From Streptomyces fulvoviolaceus (lineage in GTDB: Bacteria > Actinomycetota > Actinomycetes > Streptomycetales > Streptomycetaceae), in assembly GCF_000718165.1 (NCBI RefSeq), contig NZ_JOEY01000056.1, positions 25,449-89,448 on the forward strand: DNA of 64,000 nucleotides, in the 5' to 3' direction. The notes beneath the pieces are model-generated. The model saw only the letters and a list, made by a program, of their open reading frames with translations. It was not told where the DNA came from and ran no database searches. Below, piece after piece: positions 16,103 to 24,810 of this stretch. The position numbers were made by a program, and so were the translations under genes. Each line of letters opens with the position of its first letter. The stretch's first letter is position 1.

Positions 16103-16291
16103 AGGCGGTACCTCTTTCGAACCTCGTTGTCCGTGCTAGAACCCACCCTGCAGATGCCGCCGAAGTTACCTGTACCGACCGGTCCAGTCAACGATTCAGC
16201 ATACGGAATCGCAAAAGTCAGGAACGACCCGAAAGCTGACAGGTAGCTGACACTTGATCGACGACACACCCCTTCCCGGCCAACCAGAATT

Positions 16292-16306
16292 CAGTACACT
16301 CAAATT
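16292..16306 (+). promoter_or_regulatory. AGTACACT site upstream of aldehyde dehydrogenase
   Basis: CAGTACACTCAAATT, or AATTTGAGTGTACTG on the other strand, matches the shared motif. TACACT is placed as a -10 box for the gene at 16347, with a leader of about 40 bases. The 245-bp interval between the divergent genes also contains the palindrome GACCGGTC near 16180. Confidence 0.6.
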
Positions 16307-16346
16307 AACGGACGTGGCGTAACGCAGGGCGATCAGGAGACCGCAC

Positions 16347-17825
16347 ATGACGACGGCGTACTCGTTCTCTTCACAGCTCTACATCGACGGGCGCCGGACC
16401 GACGGGCGGTCGGACAGCCCGATCCTCGTCCGCAACCCGGCGACCGAGGAGACGGTGGCGGAGGTACCGGGCTCGTCGCTCGCGGACGTGCGCCAGGCGG
16501 TCGAGGCGGCCCGGCGTGCCTTCGACGAGGGCCCATGGCCACGGATGAAGCCCGCGGAGCGGGCCGCCGCCCTGTTGCGCATGGCCGAGGAGATGGAGCG
16601 CAGGCTGCCCGAACTCGTGGCCGTCAACATGGCCGAGGCGGGCTCGGTCCGCGCGCTGGCCGAGACCCTGCAGACCCGGGTCCCGGTGGCGCACCTGCGC
16701 GACATGGCCGAGCGGGTGATGCCGGCCTTCGCCTGGGAACGCCCGATGGACCCGACGATCGCCCCGGGCATCGGCATCTCCCAAGGGGTGCTGCGCCGTG
16801 AGGCGTTCGGTGTGTGCGCACTGATCTCCGCCTACAACTTCCCCTTCTTCCTCAGCATGATGAAGGTGATCCCGGCGCTCGCCGCCGGCTGCACCGCCGT
16901 ACTGAAACCGGCGCCCGCGACTCCCCTGGAGTCCCTGCTGATCGGCGATTTCGCGGACGCGGCCGGCCTGCCTCCGGGCGTGCTGAACATCGTGACCGGT
17001 GACATCGAGGCCGGCCGGGAGCTGACCACCCACCCCATGGTGGACCTCGTCAGCTTCACCGGGTCGGACACCGTCGGGCGCACGGTCTACGCCCAGGCCG
17101 CGGCCTCCCTGAAGAAGGTCGTCCTCGAACTCGGCGGCAAGTCGGCCAACATCGTCCGCGCCGACGGCGACCTCGACGGTGCCGTGCGGTCCGCACTGAC
17201 GGGCATCACCACCCATGCCGGACAGGGCTGTTCCCTGCTGACCCGCACCCTCGTGCACGAGTCCGTCCACGACGAGCTGGTCTCCCGGCTGAGCGCGGCC
17301 CTCGCCGCCGTCCAGGTCGGCGACCCCGCGGACCCGTCCACCACCATGGGCCCGCTGATCAGCGAGGCGCAGCGGGACAAGGTCGAGAAGCTGATCCGCG
17401 TGGGTGAGGAAGAAGGGGCGCGCATCGTCTTCGGCGGCAAACGCCCGGCGGGTCTCGAACGGGGTTACTTCGTGGAACCCACCCTGTTCGCCGGCGTCGA
17501 CAACGACATGACCATCGCGCGTACGGAGTTCTTCGGGCCGGTCGGCGTCGTCATCCCGTTCCGCACCGACGAGGAGGCGGTACGGATCGCGAACGACAGC
17601 CCGTACGGCCTCGCCGGCGCCGTCTGGAGCGCCGACACCGTGGCCGCACACGAGATGGCGTCCCGCATCCGGGCCGGCGGTGTCACGATCAACGGCGGCA
17701 GTGCCGGAGTGAACCCGCGGGCGGCGTTCGGCGGGTACAAGCAGAGCGGACTCGGCCGGGAGTGGGGCGAGTTCGGGCTCGACGAGTACCTGCAGACGAA
17801 GACGGTCAGCTGGGCGGCACGCTGA
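16347..17825 (+). CDS. aldehyde dehydrogenase (NAD(P)+)
   Basis: A 492-residue aldehyde dehydrogenase that would oxidise an aldehyde intermediate to an acid. The cofactor region TAVLKPAPATPLES, the glycine motif FTGSDTVGR (about 236-244), the catalytic Glu in LELGGKSANIV (about 260) and the nucleophile Cys in AGQGCSLLTR (about 293) are all present. The length is normal for the superfamily. AGGAGA precedes the ATG at 16347. It is transcribed alone from a promoter with the shared site, and ends convergently with the binding-protein gene inside a hairpin that spans its own stop codon. Confidence 0.95.
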   Translation: MTTAYSFSSQLYIDGRRTDGRSDSPILVRNPATEETVAEVPGSSLADVRQAVEAARRAFDEGPWPRMKPAERAAALLRMAEEMERRLPELVAVNMAEAGSVRALAETLQTRVPVAHLRDMAERVMPAFAWERPMDPTIAPGIGISQGVLRREAFGVCALISAYNFPFFLSMMKVIPALAAGCTAVLKPAPATPLESLLIGDFADAAGLPPGVLNIVTGDIEAGRELTTHPMVDLVSFTGSDTVGRTVYAQAAASLKKVVLELGGKSANIVRADGDLDGAVRSALTGITTHAGQGCSLLTRTLVHESVHDELVSRLSAALAAVQVGDPADPSTTMGPLISEAQRDKVEKLIRVGEEEGARIVFGGKRPAGLERGYFVEPTLFAGVDNDMTIARTEFFGPVGVVIPFRTDEEAVRIANDSPYGLAGAVWSADTVAAHEMASRIRAGGVTINGGSAGVNPRAAFGGYKQSGLGREWGEFGLDEYLQTKTVSWAAR

Positions 17826-17843
17826 TCCGCGTGGCCGCCCAGC
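17809..17843. terminator. hairpin spanning aldehyde dehydrogenase stop codon
   Basis: Arms GCTGGGCGGCACGC (17809-17822) and GCGTGGCCGCCCAGC (17829-17843) pair with one bulged base around a six-base loop. The position between convergent genes suggests a bidirectional terminator. Confidence 0.6.
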
Positions 17844-17849
17844 GGTCGC

Positions 17850-19100
17850 CTACTTGACGGACACCTTCACGCCGGGGATCTGCTCCCCGCAGGCCGGCGC
17901 CCCCTGCGGGTCCGGCACGAACTTCTCGCCCTTCAGGAGGGAGACGAAGGTGCAGTCGCCCGGGCCGCCGACCGAGTAGGACCCCTTGTTCTCGAAGTCG
18001 GCCGGCTGCGGGAACAGTCCTCCGGCGGTCCAGGTCTTGTCGGCCCGCAACGCGGCCATCAGCTTGTCCTGGCTCGCGGTGCAGCCGGCCTTCTCCAGCC
18101 CGTGCAGGAGCAGGTCCGCGCTGATCCAGCCGACCGCCTGCGAGAACGACGGAATGCCGGACGTGGACTTGGCGTACTTCTTGAGCGCCGTGGACCAGGT
18201 GCGGGTCGCCTCGGTGTTCTTCTCCACCGGTGAGTAGGACGTCATGAAGCCCACCCCCTGCGCCACTTTCAGCGTGGGCGGCGACTTCAGGAGGTCCGCT
18301 CCGTAACCGGTGGCCAGCAGGATCGACTTCATCTCGACGCCGGCCCGGCGCAGTCCGGTCGCGAGCGCGAACCCGGTCTCGGGGATCACCGGGGCGTACA
18401 GCACATCCGCGCCGGACTTCTTGATGCCCAGGACGATCGGGCCGACGTCGCTGGTGCCGAACGGGACGCGCTCGTTGACGTAGCCGCGTTCCAGTCCGGC
18501 GTGTTCCGCCGAGACCGCGGCTCCCTCGCCGGCCTTCGCGGCGCTCGGCGTGTTGTAGGCGACCACGGCCACCTTGGTCCCGCCGAGCTTCTTCCAGTAC
18601 GTGCCGAGGGTCGTCGCGGCCTTGTCGTAGTCGGTGCCGGACATCGCCGGGAAGAGGTTGTCGTACTTCGGGTTGAACCACTGCTCGCCGCCGTCGAACG
18701 CGCCGCCGAGGAACGGTGTGCCGCCGGCCTGCGTGCCGGCGTACTGCCCGGCGCCGAAGAAGTACGTGCTCACCGGCAGGACGGCGTACACCTGCTCCTG
18801 CCGCACCAGGCGCTGGGCCGCGGTGAGCGCGCCCTGCGGTGTGGACTGGTCGTCGCCCATGACCACGTCGAAGCCGCGTGAGGCGCACTTTCCGCCCGCG
18901 GCCTTGTAGGCCGCGAACCGGGCCTTCACCCCGCTCTCGGTGCCGGCGTAGTGCGCACCGGCCGCGCCGCTCAACGATGTCAGGACACCGACCTTGACCG
19001 GCCCACTCGTGTTGTCCGCGCCGGCGGAGCCGCCGCCGCATGCGGCAAGTACGAGTACCGCGGCGCTCGTCCAGGTCGCGATGGTTCCGACTCTCCCCAT
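17850..19100 (-). CDS. branched-chain amino acid-type ABC transporter substrate-binding lipoprotein
   Basis: A 416-residue LivK-type solute receptor anchored in the membrane as a lipoprotein. The lipobox LAAC places the lipidated Cys at residue 21, after a short hydrophobic signal. The mature part begins with the type I periplasmic-binding fold (VKVGVLTSLSGAAG near residue 36) and the family segment GVKARFAAYKAAGGK. The ATG at 19100 has GGAGGAG upstream. It diverges from the permease-ATPase operon at 19306 with the shared site between them. In this context the ligand is more likely an aromatic or alicyclic acid than an amino acid. Confidence 0.93.
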   Translation of the reverse strand: MGRVGTIATWTSAAVLVLAACGGGSAGADNTSGPVKVGVLTSLSGAAGAHYAGTESGVKARFAAYKAAGGKCASRGFDVVMGDDQSTPQGALTAAQRLVRQEQVYAVLPVSTYFFGAGQYAGTQAGGTPFLGGAFDGGEQWFNPKYDNLFPAMSGTDYDKAATTLGTYWKKLGGTKVAVVAYNTPSAAKAGEGAAVSAEHAGLERGYVNERVPFGTSDVGPIVLGIKKSGADVLYAPVIPETGFALATGLRRAGVEMKSILLATGYGADLLKSPPTLKVAQGVGFMTSYSPVEKNTEATRTWSTALKKYAKSTSGIPSFSQAVGWISADLLLHGLEKAGCTASQDKLMAALRADKTWTAGGLFPQPADFENKGSYSVGGPGDCTFVSLLKGEKFVPDPQGAPACGEQIPGVKVSVK

Positions 19101-19179
19101 CCGCTCTCCTCCGTCCCGTACCGCCCTCGGCCCGTCGGGCGACGGTTCCGGCAGGTGGTCCGCGAGGCACAGTGGAGCA

Positions 19180-19196
19180 TATTGAGTATCCTTTGT
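19180..19196. promoter_or_regulatory. GAGTATCC site between binding protein and permease operon
   Basis: TATTGAGTATCCTTTGT, or GGATACTCAATA on the other strand, is a variant of the shared motif. GATACT on the minus strand is a reasonable -10 box for the binding-protein gene; on the plus strand the site lies about 115 bases upstream of the permease start. Confidence 0.5.
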
Positions 19197-19305
19197 CACC
19201 GGTCGAGGCAGGAGAAATCCGTCCACAGGGTTGACTGAGCTCGCTTATGAGCGCACTTTAATCCGTACCCGCTCTCACGAGCACCGTCCTTCCAGGAGGC
19301 CGTCG

Positions 19306-21228
19306 TTGCTCTCCTACGTCGTCGCCGGCCTCGCTCTCGGGGCCATCTACGCGATCGCCGCCGCCTCGCTGGTCGTCACCCACGTGTCGTCCGGCGTCTT
19401 CAACTTCGCCTTCGGGGCCATGGCGTTCGCCGTGGCCCGCTTCTACTACTTCCTGTACGTCGAGCACGGGTGGCCGCTTCCGCTCGCGGCCGTCGTCGCC
19501 ATCGGACTGTTCGGCCCGGGGCTGGGCGTGCTGCTCTACGCGGTGCTCTTCCGCCATCTGCGGCTGCGCTCTCCGCTGGTCAGGATCGTCGCAACGATCG
19601 GCCTGTCGGTCGCGCTGCCGCCGCTCGTCAACCTGGTGCTCGGGCAGCTGGTGAACGTCACCGCTCCGGGCCTCGCGCCTCAACCGGTCGCGGTGTTCCG
19701 GCCGTTCGGGACCGTCGTCGACATGAACCAGCTGATCATCTACGCGGCGCTGAGCGTGGTCCTGGTCGTCGGCACGGGCCTGCTGCGGTACACCGACACC
19801 GGACTGAAGGTCCGCGCACTGGTCGACTCGGAGGCCCTGACCGCGATGTCGGGTGTCAGCCCCACGCGCGTCTCCCTCGGGGTATGGGCGTTCAGCGCAC
19901 TGCTGGCCGGACTCGCCGGCGTGCTCGTGGCGCCCACCGCCGGTCTGTCGGTGGACGGCATGACCTTCCTGATGGCGGCCGCCTTCGCGGCGGTGGTGGC
20001 GGCGCGGCTGCGCAACCTGCCGACGGCCGTCGCGGTCGCACTCGCCATGGGCGTCGTCACCAGCGTGATCCAGCGCTACCTCGATGCGGACAGCGCGCTG
20101 TCGGCCCAGATCGTCCCCAGCGTCCCGTTCCTGTTCATGCTCGTCTTCCTCATCGCCCATGCCCTGCGCGGACGGGCCGGTGACGCGCCGGCGGGCGGGG
20201 CACTGGACCGTGCCATCCGCGCGGAGGCCGCGGGCGCGCCGACCGCGACGAACCGTTCCGGGTTCGTCGCTCCCCTGGTGACACTCGGCGTCGTCGCCTG
20301 TCTGCCCCTGGTCCTCGACGACTTCTGGACCGGGCTGACGGGCACGGGCATCGCCCTGGCGACGGCACTGCTGTCCTGCACGCTCGTCACCGGCGAGGGC
20401 GGCATGATCTGGCTGTGCCAGATCACCTTCGCGGGCTTCGGCGCCCTGCTCGCCGCCGACCTCACCGCGAACTCCGGGTGGCCCCCGCTGGCGGCGGTCC
20501 TGGTGAGCGCGCTGTGCGTCGTCCCCGTGGGGGTGGCGCTCGGTCTGCTGACGATCCGTCTGGGCAACCTGTACGTCGCCCTGGTGACGCTCACCTTCGG
20601 ACTCCTCGCGCAGAACCTCGTCTTCCTGCGGGACCGCTTCTACAACTCGGGCCAGGGCATCTACATGCCCCGTCCCGAATGGGCCCTGGACAACCGGACC
20701 TTCGCCCTGCTCGCGCTGGCGGTGTTCGCCGTACTGGGCCTGTTCGTCGTGAACCTGCGGCGCTCGACCGCCGGGCTGGCGGTGACCGCGGTCCGCTGGA
20801 GCGAGGCCGGATCCCGCACGCTGGGCCTGGGCATCGTGCCGGTCAAGGTGCTCGTGTCCGCGGTCGCCACCTTCGTCGCCGCGGTCGGGGGCGGCTTCCT
20901 CGCGCTCGCCTACCAGTCGGCGCTGCCCGACTCGTTCAATCCGTTCACCGGGCTGGTCTGGCTGGCGGTCCTGGTCACCGTGGGGGCGCGGCCGGTCGTT
21001 GGCGCGCTCGTCGCCGGTGTGGCGTTCGCCGTGCTGCCCAGCGTGTTCCAGACGTATCTGCCGACGCGATGGGCCGAAGTCCCCGTCATCCTCTTCGGGT
21101 TCGGCGCGGTCATGCTCGCCCGCAACCCCGAGGGCATCATCGCCATGCACGCCCGACAGTTGCGTGATCTCAGCCGGTGGCGGCAGAGCCGTCGGGAGCC
21201 TGCGATCGCTCAGGGAGACCTCGCATGA
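19306..21228 (+). CDS. fused LivH-LivM ABC transporter permease
   Basis: A 640-residue integral membrane protein that combines both permease subunits of a Liv-type importer. Residues about 1-300 match LivH (start MLSYVVAGLALGAIYAIAAA, with the first Met read from TTG), and about 330-620 match LivM (GEGGMIWLCQITFAGFGALLA and GLYVAL-like GNLYVALVTLTFGLLAQN). The TTG at 19306 has AGGAGG 6 bases upstream, and the protein then starts as LivH proteins do; an upstream TTG at 19231 has no site. It overlaps the first ATPase gene by 4 bases. Fused LivHM proteins are known in actinobacteria. Confidence 0.92.
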   Translation: MLSYVVAGLALGAIYAIAAASLVVTHVSSGVFNFAFGAMAFAVARFYYFLYVEHGWPLPLAAVVAIGLFGPGLGVLLYAVLFRHLRLRSPLVRIVATIGLSVALPPLVNLVLGQLVNVTAPGLAPQPVAVFRPFGTVVDMNQLIIYAALSVVLVVGTGLLRYTDTGLKVRALVDSEALTAMSGVSPTRVSLGVWAFSALLAGLAGVLVAPTAGLSVDGMTFLMAAAFAAVVAARLRNLPTAVAVALAMGVVTSVIQRYLDADSALSAQIVPSVPFLFMLVFLIAHALRGRAGDAPAGGALDRAIRAEAAGAPTATNRSGFVAPLVTLGVVACLPLVLDDFWTGLTGTGIALATALLSCTLVTGEGGMIWLCQITFAGFGALLAADLTANSGWPPLAAVLVSALCVVPVGVALGLLTIRLGNLYVALVTLTFGLLAQNLVFLRDRFYNSGQGIYMPRPEWALDNRTFALLALAVFAVLGLFVVNLRRSTAGLAVTAVRWSEAGSRTLGLGIVPVKVLVSAVATFVAAVGGGFLALAYQSALPDSFNPFTGLVWLAVLVTVGARPVVGALVAGVAFAVLPSVFQTYLPTRWAEVPVILFGFGAVMLARNPEGIIAMHARQLRDLSRWRQSRREPAIAQGDLA

Positions 21229-22037
21229 GCGCCACTTCGGGTACGACATCCCCGCGCATCGAGGCCAGGGGTGTCACCGTCCGCTTCGGCGGTCTCGTCG
21301 CCCTGGACCAGGTCGATCTGTCGGTGCCGCCGGCCTCGGTCGTCGGGCTGGTGGGCCCCAACGGGGCGGGCAAGAGCACGCTGTTCGCCGTACTGTCCGG
21401 GCTGCTCGCGCCCAGCAAGGGGACGGTCCTGATGGACGGTCAGGACGTCACGGGAGCGAGTGCGCAGGCGCGGGCCAGACGGGGTCTCGCGCGCACCTTC
21501 CAGCATCCGGAGCTGTTCCCGGGGCTGACCGTCCGCGAGCACGTGGTGCTGGCGTACCGGCTGCGGCACACGCGCCATCGGATCTGGACCGATCTCGTCA
21601 CCGCGGGCGGCTTCCGGCGGGCGCCCGTCGACGAGGACCGGCGCACCGACGCGCTGCTCGCCGCGCTGCGGCTGACCGCGCACGCCCATCGGCCGGTCTC
21701 CGGACTTCCCCTGGGCACCAGCCGTCTGCTGGAGATCGCCCGGGCGCTCGCCGTCGATCCGGGCGTACTACTGCTGGACGAGCCGTCGTCGGGGCTCGAC
21801 GCACGGGAGACCGACGAACTCGCCACGACGCTCACCGGTGTCGTGGCCGACCACGGGGTGTCTCTGCTCCTGGTCGAGCACGACGTCGAGCTCGTCCTCG
21901 GGATGAGCGACGTCGTCCATGTCCTCGACTTCGGCGTCAAGATCAGCGAAGGCTCCCCGGCCGAGGTCCGGGCGGACCCTGCCGTACGCGCCGCCTACCT
22001 GGGTGCGGACCACGGCGAGGAAAGGACTTCCGCATGA
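21225..22037 (+). CDS. LivG-type ABC transporter ATPase
   Basis: A 270-residue nucleotide-binding subunit. Walker A is GPNGAGKST (about residues 43-51), the Q-loop region ARTFQHPELFPGLTV (about 87-101), Walker B LLLDEP (about 182-187) and the switch His is in LVEHDVE. The ABC signature is unusual: where LivG has LSYGQQRRLE, this reads LPLGTSRLLE, so the LSGG-type serine-glycine core is degenerate. It is translationally coupled on both sides (ATGA overlaps). It should pair with the LivF subunit, whose signature is intact, giving one canonical and one weakened ATP site. Confidence 0.93.
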   Translation: MSATSGTTSPRIEARGVTVRFGGLVALDQVDLSVPPASVVGLVGPNGAGKSTLFAVLSGLLAPSKGTVLMDGQDVTGASAQARARRGLARTFQHPELFPGLTVREHVVLAYRLRHTRHRIWTDLVTAGGFRRAPVDEDRRTDALLAALRLTAHAHRPVSGLPLGTSRLLEIARALAVDPGVLLLDEPSSGLDARETDELATTLTGVVADHGVSLLLVEHDVELVLGMSDVVHVLDFGVKISEGSPAEVRADPAVRAAYLGADHGEERTSA

Positions 22038-22759
22038 CCGTCACGGCGCCTCCCCTGCTCGCCGTCCGCGACCTGACCGTCCGCTACGGCGCCGCTCACG
22101 CGCTGCGGGACGTGACCTTCGACGTGCCGCCGAACAGTGCGCTCGCCGTGCTCGGACCGAACGGAGCCGGCAAGAGCACGCTGGCCAGAGCCCTCTCGGG
22201 GCTCGTCCCGCCGGTCGCCGGAACCGTCGTATTCGAAGGCCGTGACGTCACCGGGAGCACGCCCGACGCGATCCGCCGGGCCGGTCTCGTCCATCTCCCC
22301 GAGGGGCGCGGTGTGTTCCCCTCGTTGACGGTCATGGAGAACCTGCGCATGGCCACCGCGTGCGACCGGCGCCGCCGGGCCGCGGCCGTCGACAGGGCCT
22401 TCGAGATCTTTCCCGCGCTGCGGGAGCGGCAGCGCCAGGCGGCGGGGACGCTCTCCGGCGGCGAGCAGCAGATGCTGTCCCTCGCCCGGGCCCTGATGGT
22501 CGACCCGCGGCTCGTGATCGCCGACGAGTTGTCCCTCGGCCTCGCGCCGAAGATGGTCGACGTGGTGTTCGAGAGCCTGCGCCGGGCCCGGGCCGCCGGC
22601 GTCGCCGTGCTCATGATCGAGCAGTTCGCGAGTCGGGCGCTCGGCTTCGCCGACCACTGCCTCGTCCTCCAGCGCGGTCGGATCGCGTGGTCGGGCGGCA
22701 CCGACGAGGCCGGTCCGGAACTGCTGAGCCGCTACCTCGGGGACGCCACGGCAGCCTGA
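22034..22759 (+). CDS. LivF-type ABC transporter ATPase
   Basis: A 241-residue nucleotide-binding subunit with Walker A GPNGAGKST (about residues 38-46), LivF-type VHLPEGRGVFPSLTVMENL (about 89-107), an intact signature LSGGEQQMLSLARAL (about 139-153), Walker B VIADEL and a Gln in place of the switch His (MIEQFAS), as is common in LivF. It begins with ATGA overlap to LivG. It completes an importer of receptor, fused permease and two ATPases. Confidence 0.95.
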   Translation: MTVTAPPLLAVRDLTVRYGAAHALRDVTFDVPPNSALAVLGPNGAGKSTLARALSGLVPPVAGTVVFEGRDVTGSTPDAIRRAGLVHLPEGRGVFPSLTVMENLRMATACDRRRRAAAVDRAFEIFPALRERQRQAAGTLSGGEQQMLSLARALMVDPRLVIADELSLGLAPKMVDVVFESLRRARAAGVAVLMIEQFASRALGFADHCLVLQRGRIAWSGGTDEAGPELLSRYLGDATAA

Positions 22760-22771
22760 CTCCCCATCGCC

Positions 22772-23533
22772 TTAGGGCCGGTCCGTGCGCGCGGCGAACC
22801 GTCGCGCCACGTCGGCCACATCGGGACGGCGCCGCAGCTTCGCCTCCGCCTCCAGCGTGAGGGCGTGGGCGAGGCTGGTGCCCTCACCGGCGGCGAGCAG
22901 TCCGAGGGTCTCCGCGACGGCCCCGGGATGGGCGGCTCGTATCAGGTCCGCAATCTCGCGCGCGCGGTCGAGCAGACAGTCGTGCGGTACGACCTCGGTC
23001 ACCAGGCCCGCCGTGAGCGCCCGTTCCGCGTCGACGGGTTCGCCGGTGAGCATCATCCGGCGTGCCAGGCGGCCTCCGACCGCGCGGGGCAGCAGGGCGC
23101 TCATCCCCCAGCCCGCCGTGAGGCCGATCGCGGCGTGGGTGTCGGCGAACCGGGCCCGCTCGGAGGCGATGAGGAACGAGCAGGACAGCGCCAGCTCCAA
23201 CGCCCCCGTGTAGCAAAGCCCGTTGACCACCCCGAGCACCGGTGTCCGGGACGCACGCACCACCTCCGCCGGGTCGGTGCGCGCTCCGCGAGGGGAGCCC
23301 GTGCCGTTTCCCAGCGCCTCCTTCAGGTCGATCCCGGCCGAGAACGCGGGGTCGGAGCCCGTGAGGACTACCAGCCGGGTCTCCGCGTCGGCGTCGGCCG
23401 CTCGCACCGCCTCGATCAGTCCCCGCCGCATCGCGATCGTCATCGCGTTGCGCGCCTGCGGGCGGGCGAGCGTCAGCCACAGCACGCCGTCCGCCCAGTG
23501 ACTCTCCAGTCCCTCGACTCCGACCTGGATCAC
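22772..23533 (-). CDS. enoyl-CoA hydratase/isomerase (crotonase) family protein
   Basis: A 253-residue crotonase, the third in the locus. Motifs are PAFSAGIDLKEAL (about residues 62-74) and NGLCYTGALELALSCSFLIAS (about 103-123). The Glu positions of a standard hydratase are not clear: the stretch THAAIGLTAGWGMSALLPR has no Glu where PE is usual. The reaction could be isomerisation, dehalogenation-like elimination or ring hydrolysis. The start is GTG at 23533, only 6 bp after the thiolase stop and without a strong ribosome-binding site, so it is probably translated by coupling. It converges with livF. Confidence 0.88.
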   Translation of the reverse strand: MIQVGVEGLESHWADGVLWLTLARPQARNAMTIAMRRGLIEAVRAADADAETRLVVLTGSDPAFSAGIDLKEALGNGTGSPRGARTDPAEVVRASRTPVLGVVNGLCYTGALELALSCSFLIASERARFADTHAAIGLTAGWGMSALLPRAVGGRLARRMMLTGEPVDAERALTAGLVTEVVPHDCLLDRAREIADLIRAAHPGAVAETLGLLAAGEGTSLAHALTLEAEAKLRRRPDVADVARRFAARTDRP

Positions 23534-23539
23534 GGTCGT

Positions 23540-24712
23540 TCAGACCGTCAGGACCATCGCCGAGCCCATGCCGCCACCGGCGCACATGGCCGCGACTGCG
23601 GTTCCCCCGCCGCGTCGGCGCAGCTCGTGCGCCAGGGTGACGACCATGCGGGTGCCGGTGGTCGCGATCGGGTGGCCGAGGCTGCATCCGCTGCCGAAGG
23701 GGTTGACCCGCTCCGGGTCGAGGCCCAGTTCACGGGTGGTGGCCACGGCCACGGCGGCGAAGGCCTCGTTGACCTCGAACAGGTCCACGTCGTCGATGCC
23801 GAGCCCGGCCCGGTCGAGCGCCTTGCGGATCGCGGCGATCGGCGCCAGCCCCGTCTCGACGGGGTCGACACCCACGCTCGCCCAGGCCCGCACGGTCGCG
23901 AGGGGTGTGAGCCCGTGCGCGGCGGCGAGGTCCGACCCGGCGACGACGACCGCGGCCGCACCGTCGTTGACGCCGCTGGAGTTGCCGGCCGTGATGGAGA
24001 AGCCCTCGATCTCCGGGTGCAGCGGCTTCAGCGCCGCGAGCCTCTCCCTGCTGGTGTCGCGCCGCGGATGCTCGTCGGTGTCGAAGACCGAGGTCGCGCC
24101 GTCCCGGCCGGTGACCTTGACGGGCACGATCTCGTCGGTGAACCGGCCCTCGTCGATGGCTCGTACGGCCCGCTCGTGGGAGCGCAGCGCCCAGGCGTCC
24201 ATCTCCTCGCGGGTGAGACCGGCCAGCCGGGCCGTGTTCCAGGCGACGAGAACACCCATGTCGTTGTTGGGTGCTTCGGGCGTCGGGACGTGGGTCGGCG
24301 ACATCCAGGGGTCCTGCCAGTCGTCGGTGCCCGGAATCCGCCGCCGGGCCACCGGTGCCGTGGACGAGGACTGCGTACCGCCCGCGACGACCGCGCGGTC
24401 CATTCCGGCGCGCACGCTCGCGGCGGCGGTCGCCACGCTGGCGAGACCGGAGGCACAGTGCCGGTTGTGCGCCAGACCCGGGACGTGCGTCAGCCCCGCC
24501 TCGATCGCCGCGTACCGGGCGATGTCGCCGCCTCCGGCCAGGGATTCACCGAGGACGAGGTCATCGATCGCCTCCGAGGGCAACCCGCCGCGCTGTACGG
24601 CCTCGCGCACGACCAGGGTGGCGAGGTCGAAGGCGCTGGTGTCCCGCAGGGTGCCCCGTCGGGCGGTTCCGATCGCGGTGCGGCAAGCGGAGAGGAGTAC
24701 GGCATCAACCAT
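23540..24712 (-). CDS. thiolase (acetyl-CoA acetyltransferase family)
   Basis: A 390-residue thiolase that would cleave a 3-ketoacyl-CoA with CoA. The nucleophilic Cys is in AHNRHCASGLASV (about residue 87), the His motif in SGCSLGHPIATTG (about 344) and the second Cys in MCAGGGMGSAM near the C-terminus, so all three catalytic residues are present. The ATG at 24712 has no ribosome-binding site; a TACTCT box ends about 7 bases upstream on the minus strand, so the mRNA is probably leaderless. It is followed by the crotonase gene. It supplies the last step of the beta-oxidation sequence. Confidence 0.95.
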   Translation of the reverse strand: MVDAVLLSACRTAIGTARRGTLRDTSAFDLATLVVREAVQRGGLPSEAIDDLVLGESLAGGGDIARYAAIEAGLTHVPGLAHNRHCASGLASVATAAASVRAGMDRAVVAGGTQSSSTAPVARRRIPGTDDWQDPWMSPTHVPTPEAPNNDMGVLVAWNTARLAGLTREEMDAWALRSHERAVRAIDEGRFTDEIVPVKVTGRDGATSVFDTDEHPRRDTSRERLAALKPLHPEIEGFSITAGNSSGVNDGAAAVVVAGSDLAAAHGLTPLATVRAWASVGVDPVETGLAPIAAIRKALDRAGLGIDDVDLFEVNEAFAAVAVATTRELGLDPERVNPFGSGCSLGHPIATTGTRMVVTLAHELRRRGGGTAVAAMCAGGGMGSAMVLTV

Positions 24713-24718
24713 GAAATT

Positions 24719-24731
24719 CAGAGTACTTAAC
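24719..24731 (-). promoter_or_regulatory. AGTACTCT site upstream of thiolase
   Basis: On the minus strand this reads GTTAAGTACTCTG, a variant of the shared motif. The TACTCT box ends 7 bases before the thiolase ATG, consistent with a -10 element and a leaderless transcript. Confidence 0.55.
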
Positions 24732-24791
24732 AGGGCCATCGGTCGAAAGACCTCCAGTGAAACTGGCTCGATACCTCGACCCGATAGCAAA

Positions 24792-24807
24792 TAGAGGATA
24801 CTTTGTT
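24792..24807 (+). promoter_or_regulatory. GGATACT site upstream of acyl-CoA dehydrogenase
   Basis: TAGAGGATACTTTGTT matches the shared motif. GATACT (24797-24802) ends 8 bases before the GTG at 24811, the same geometry as at 7790-7811. Confidence 0.6.
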
Positions 24808-24810
24808 CCG

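Noticed and set aside
19258..21249. Long minus-strand frame opposite the fused permease
   Set aside because: Composition is extremely Arg/Asp/Gln-rich, with no motif; the plus strand encodes a clear LivHM protein with membrane helices.
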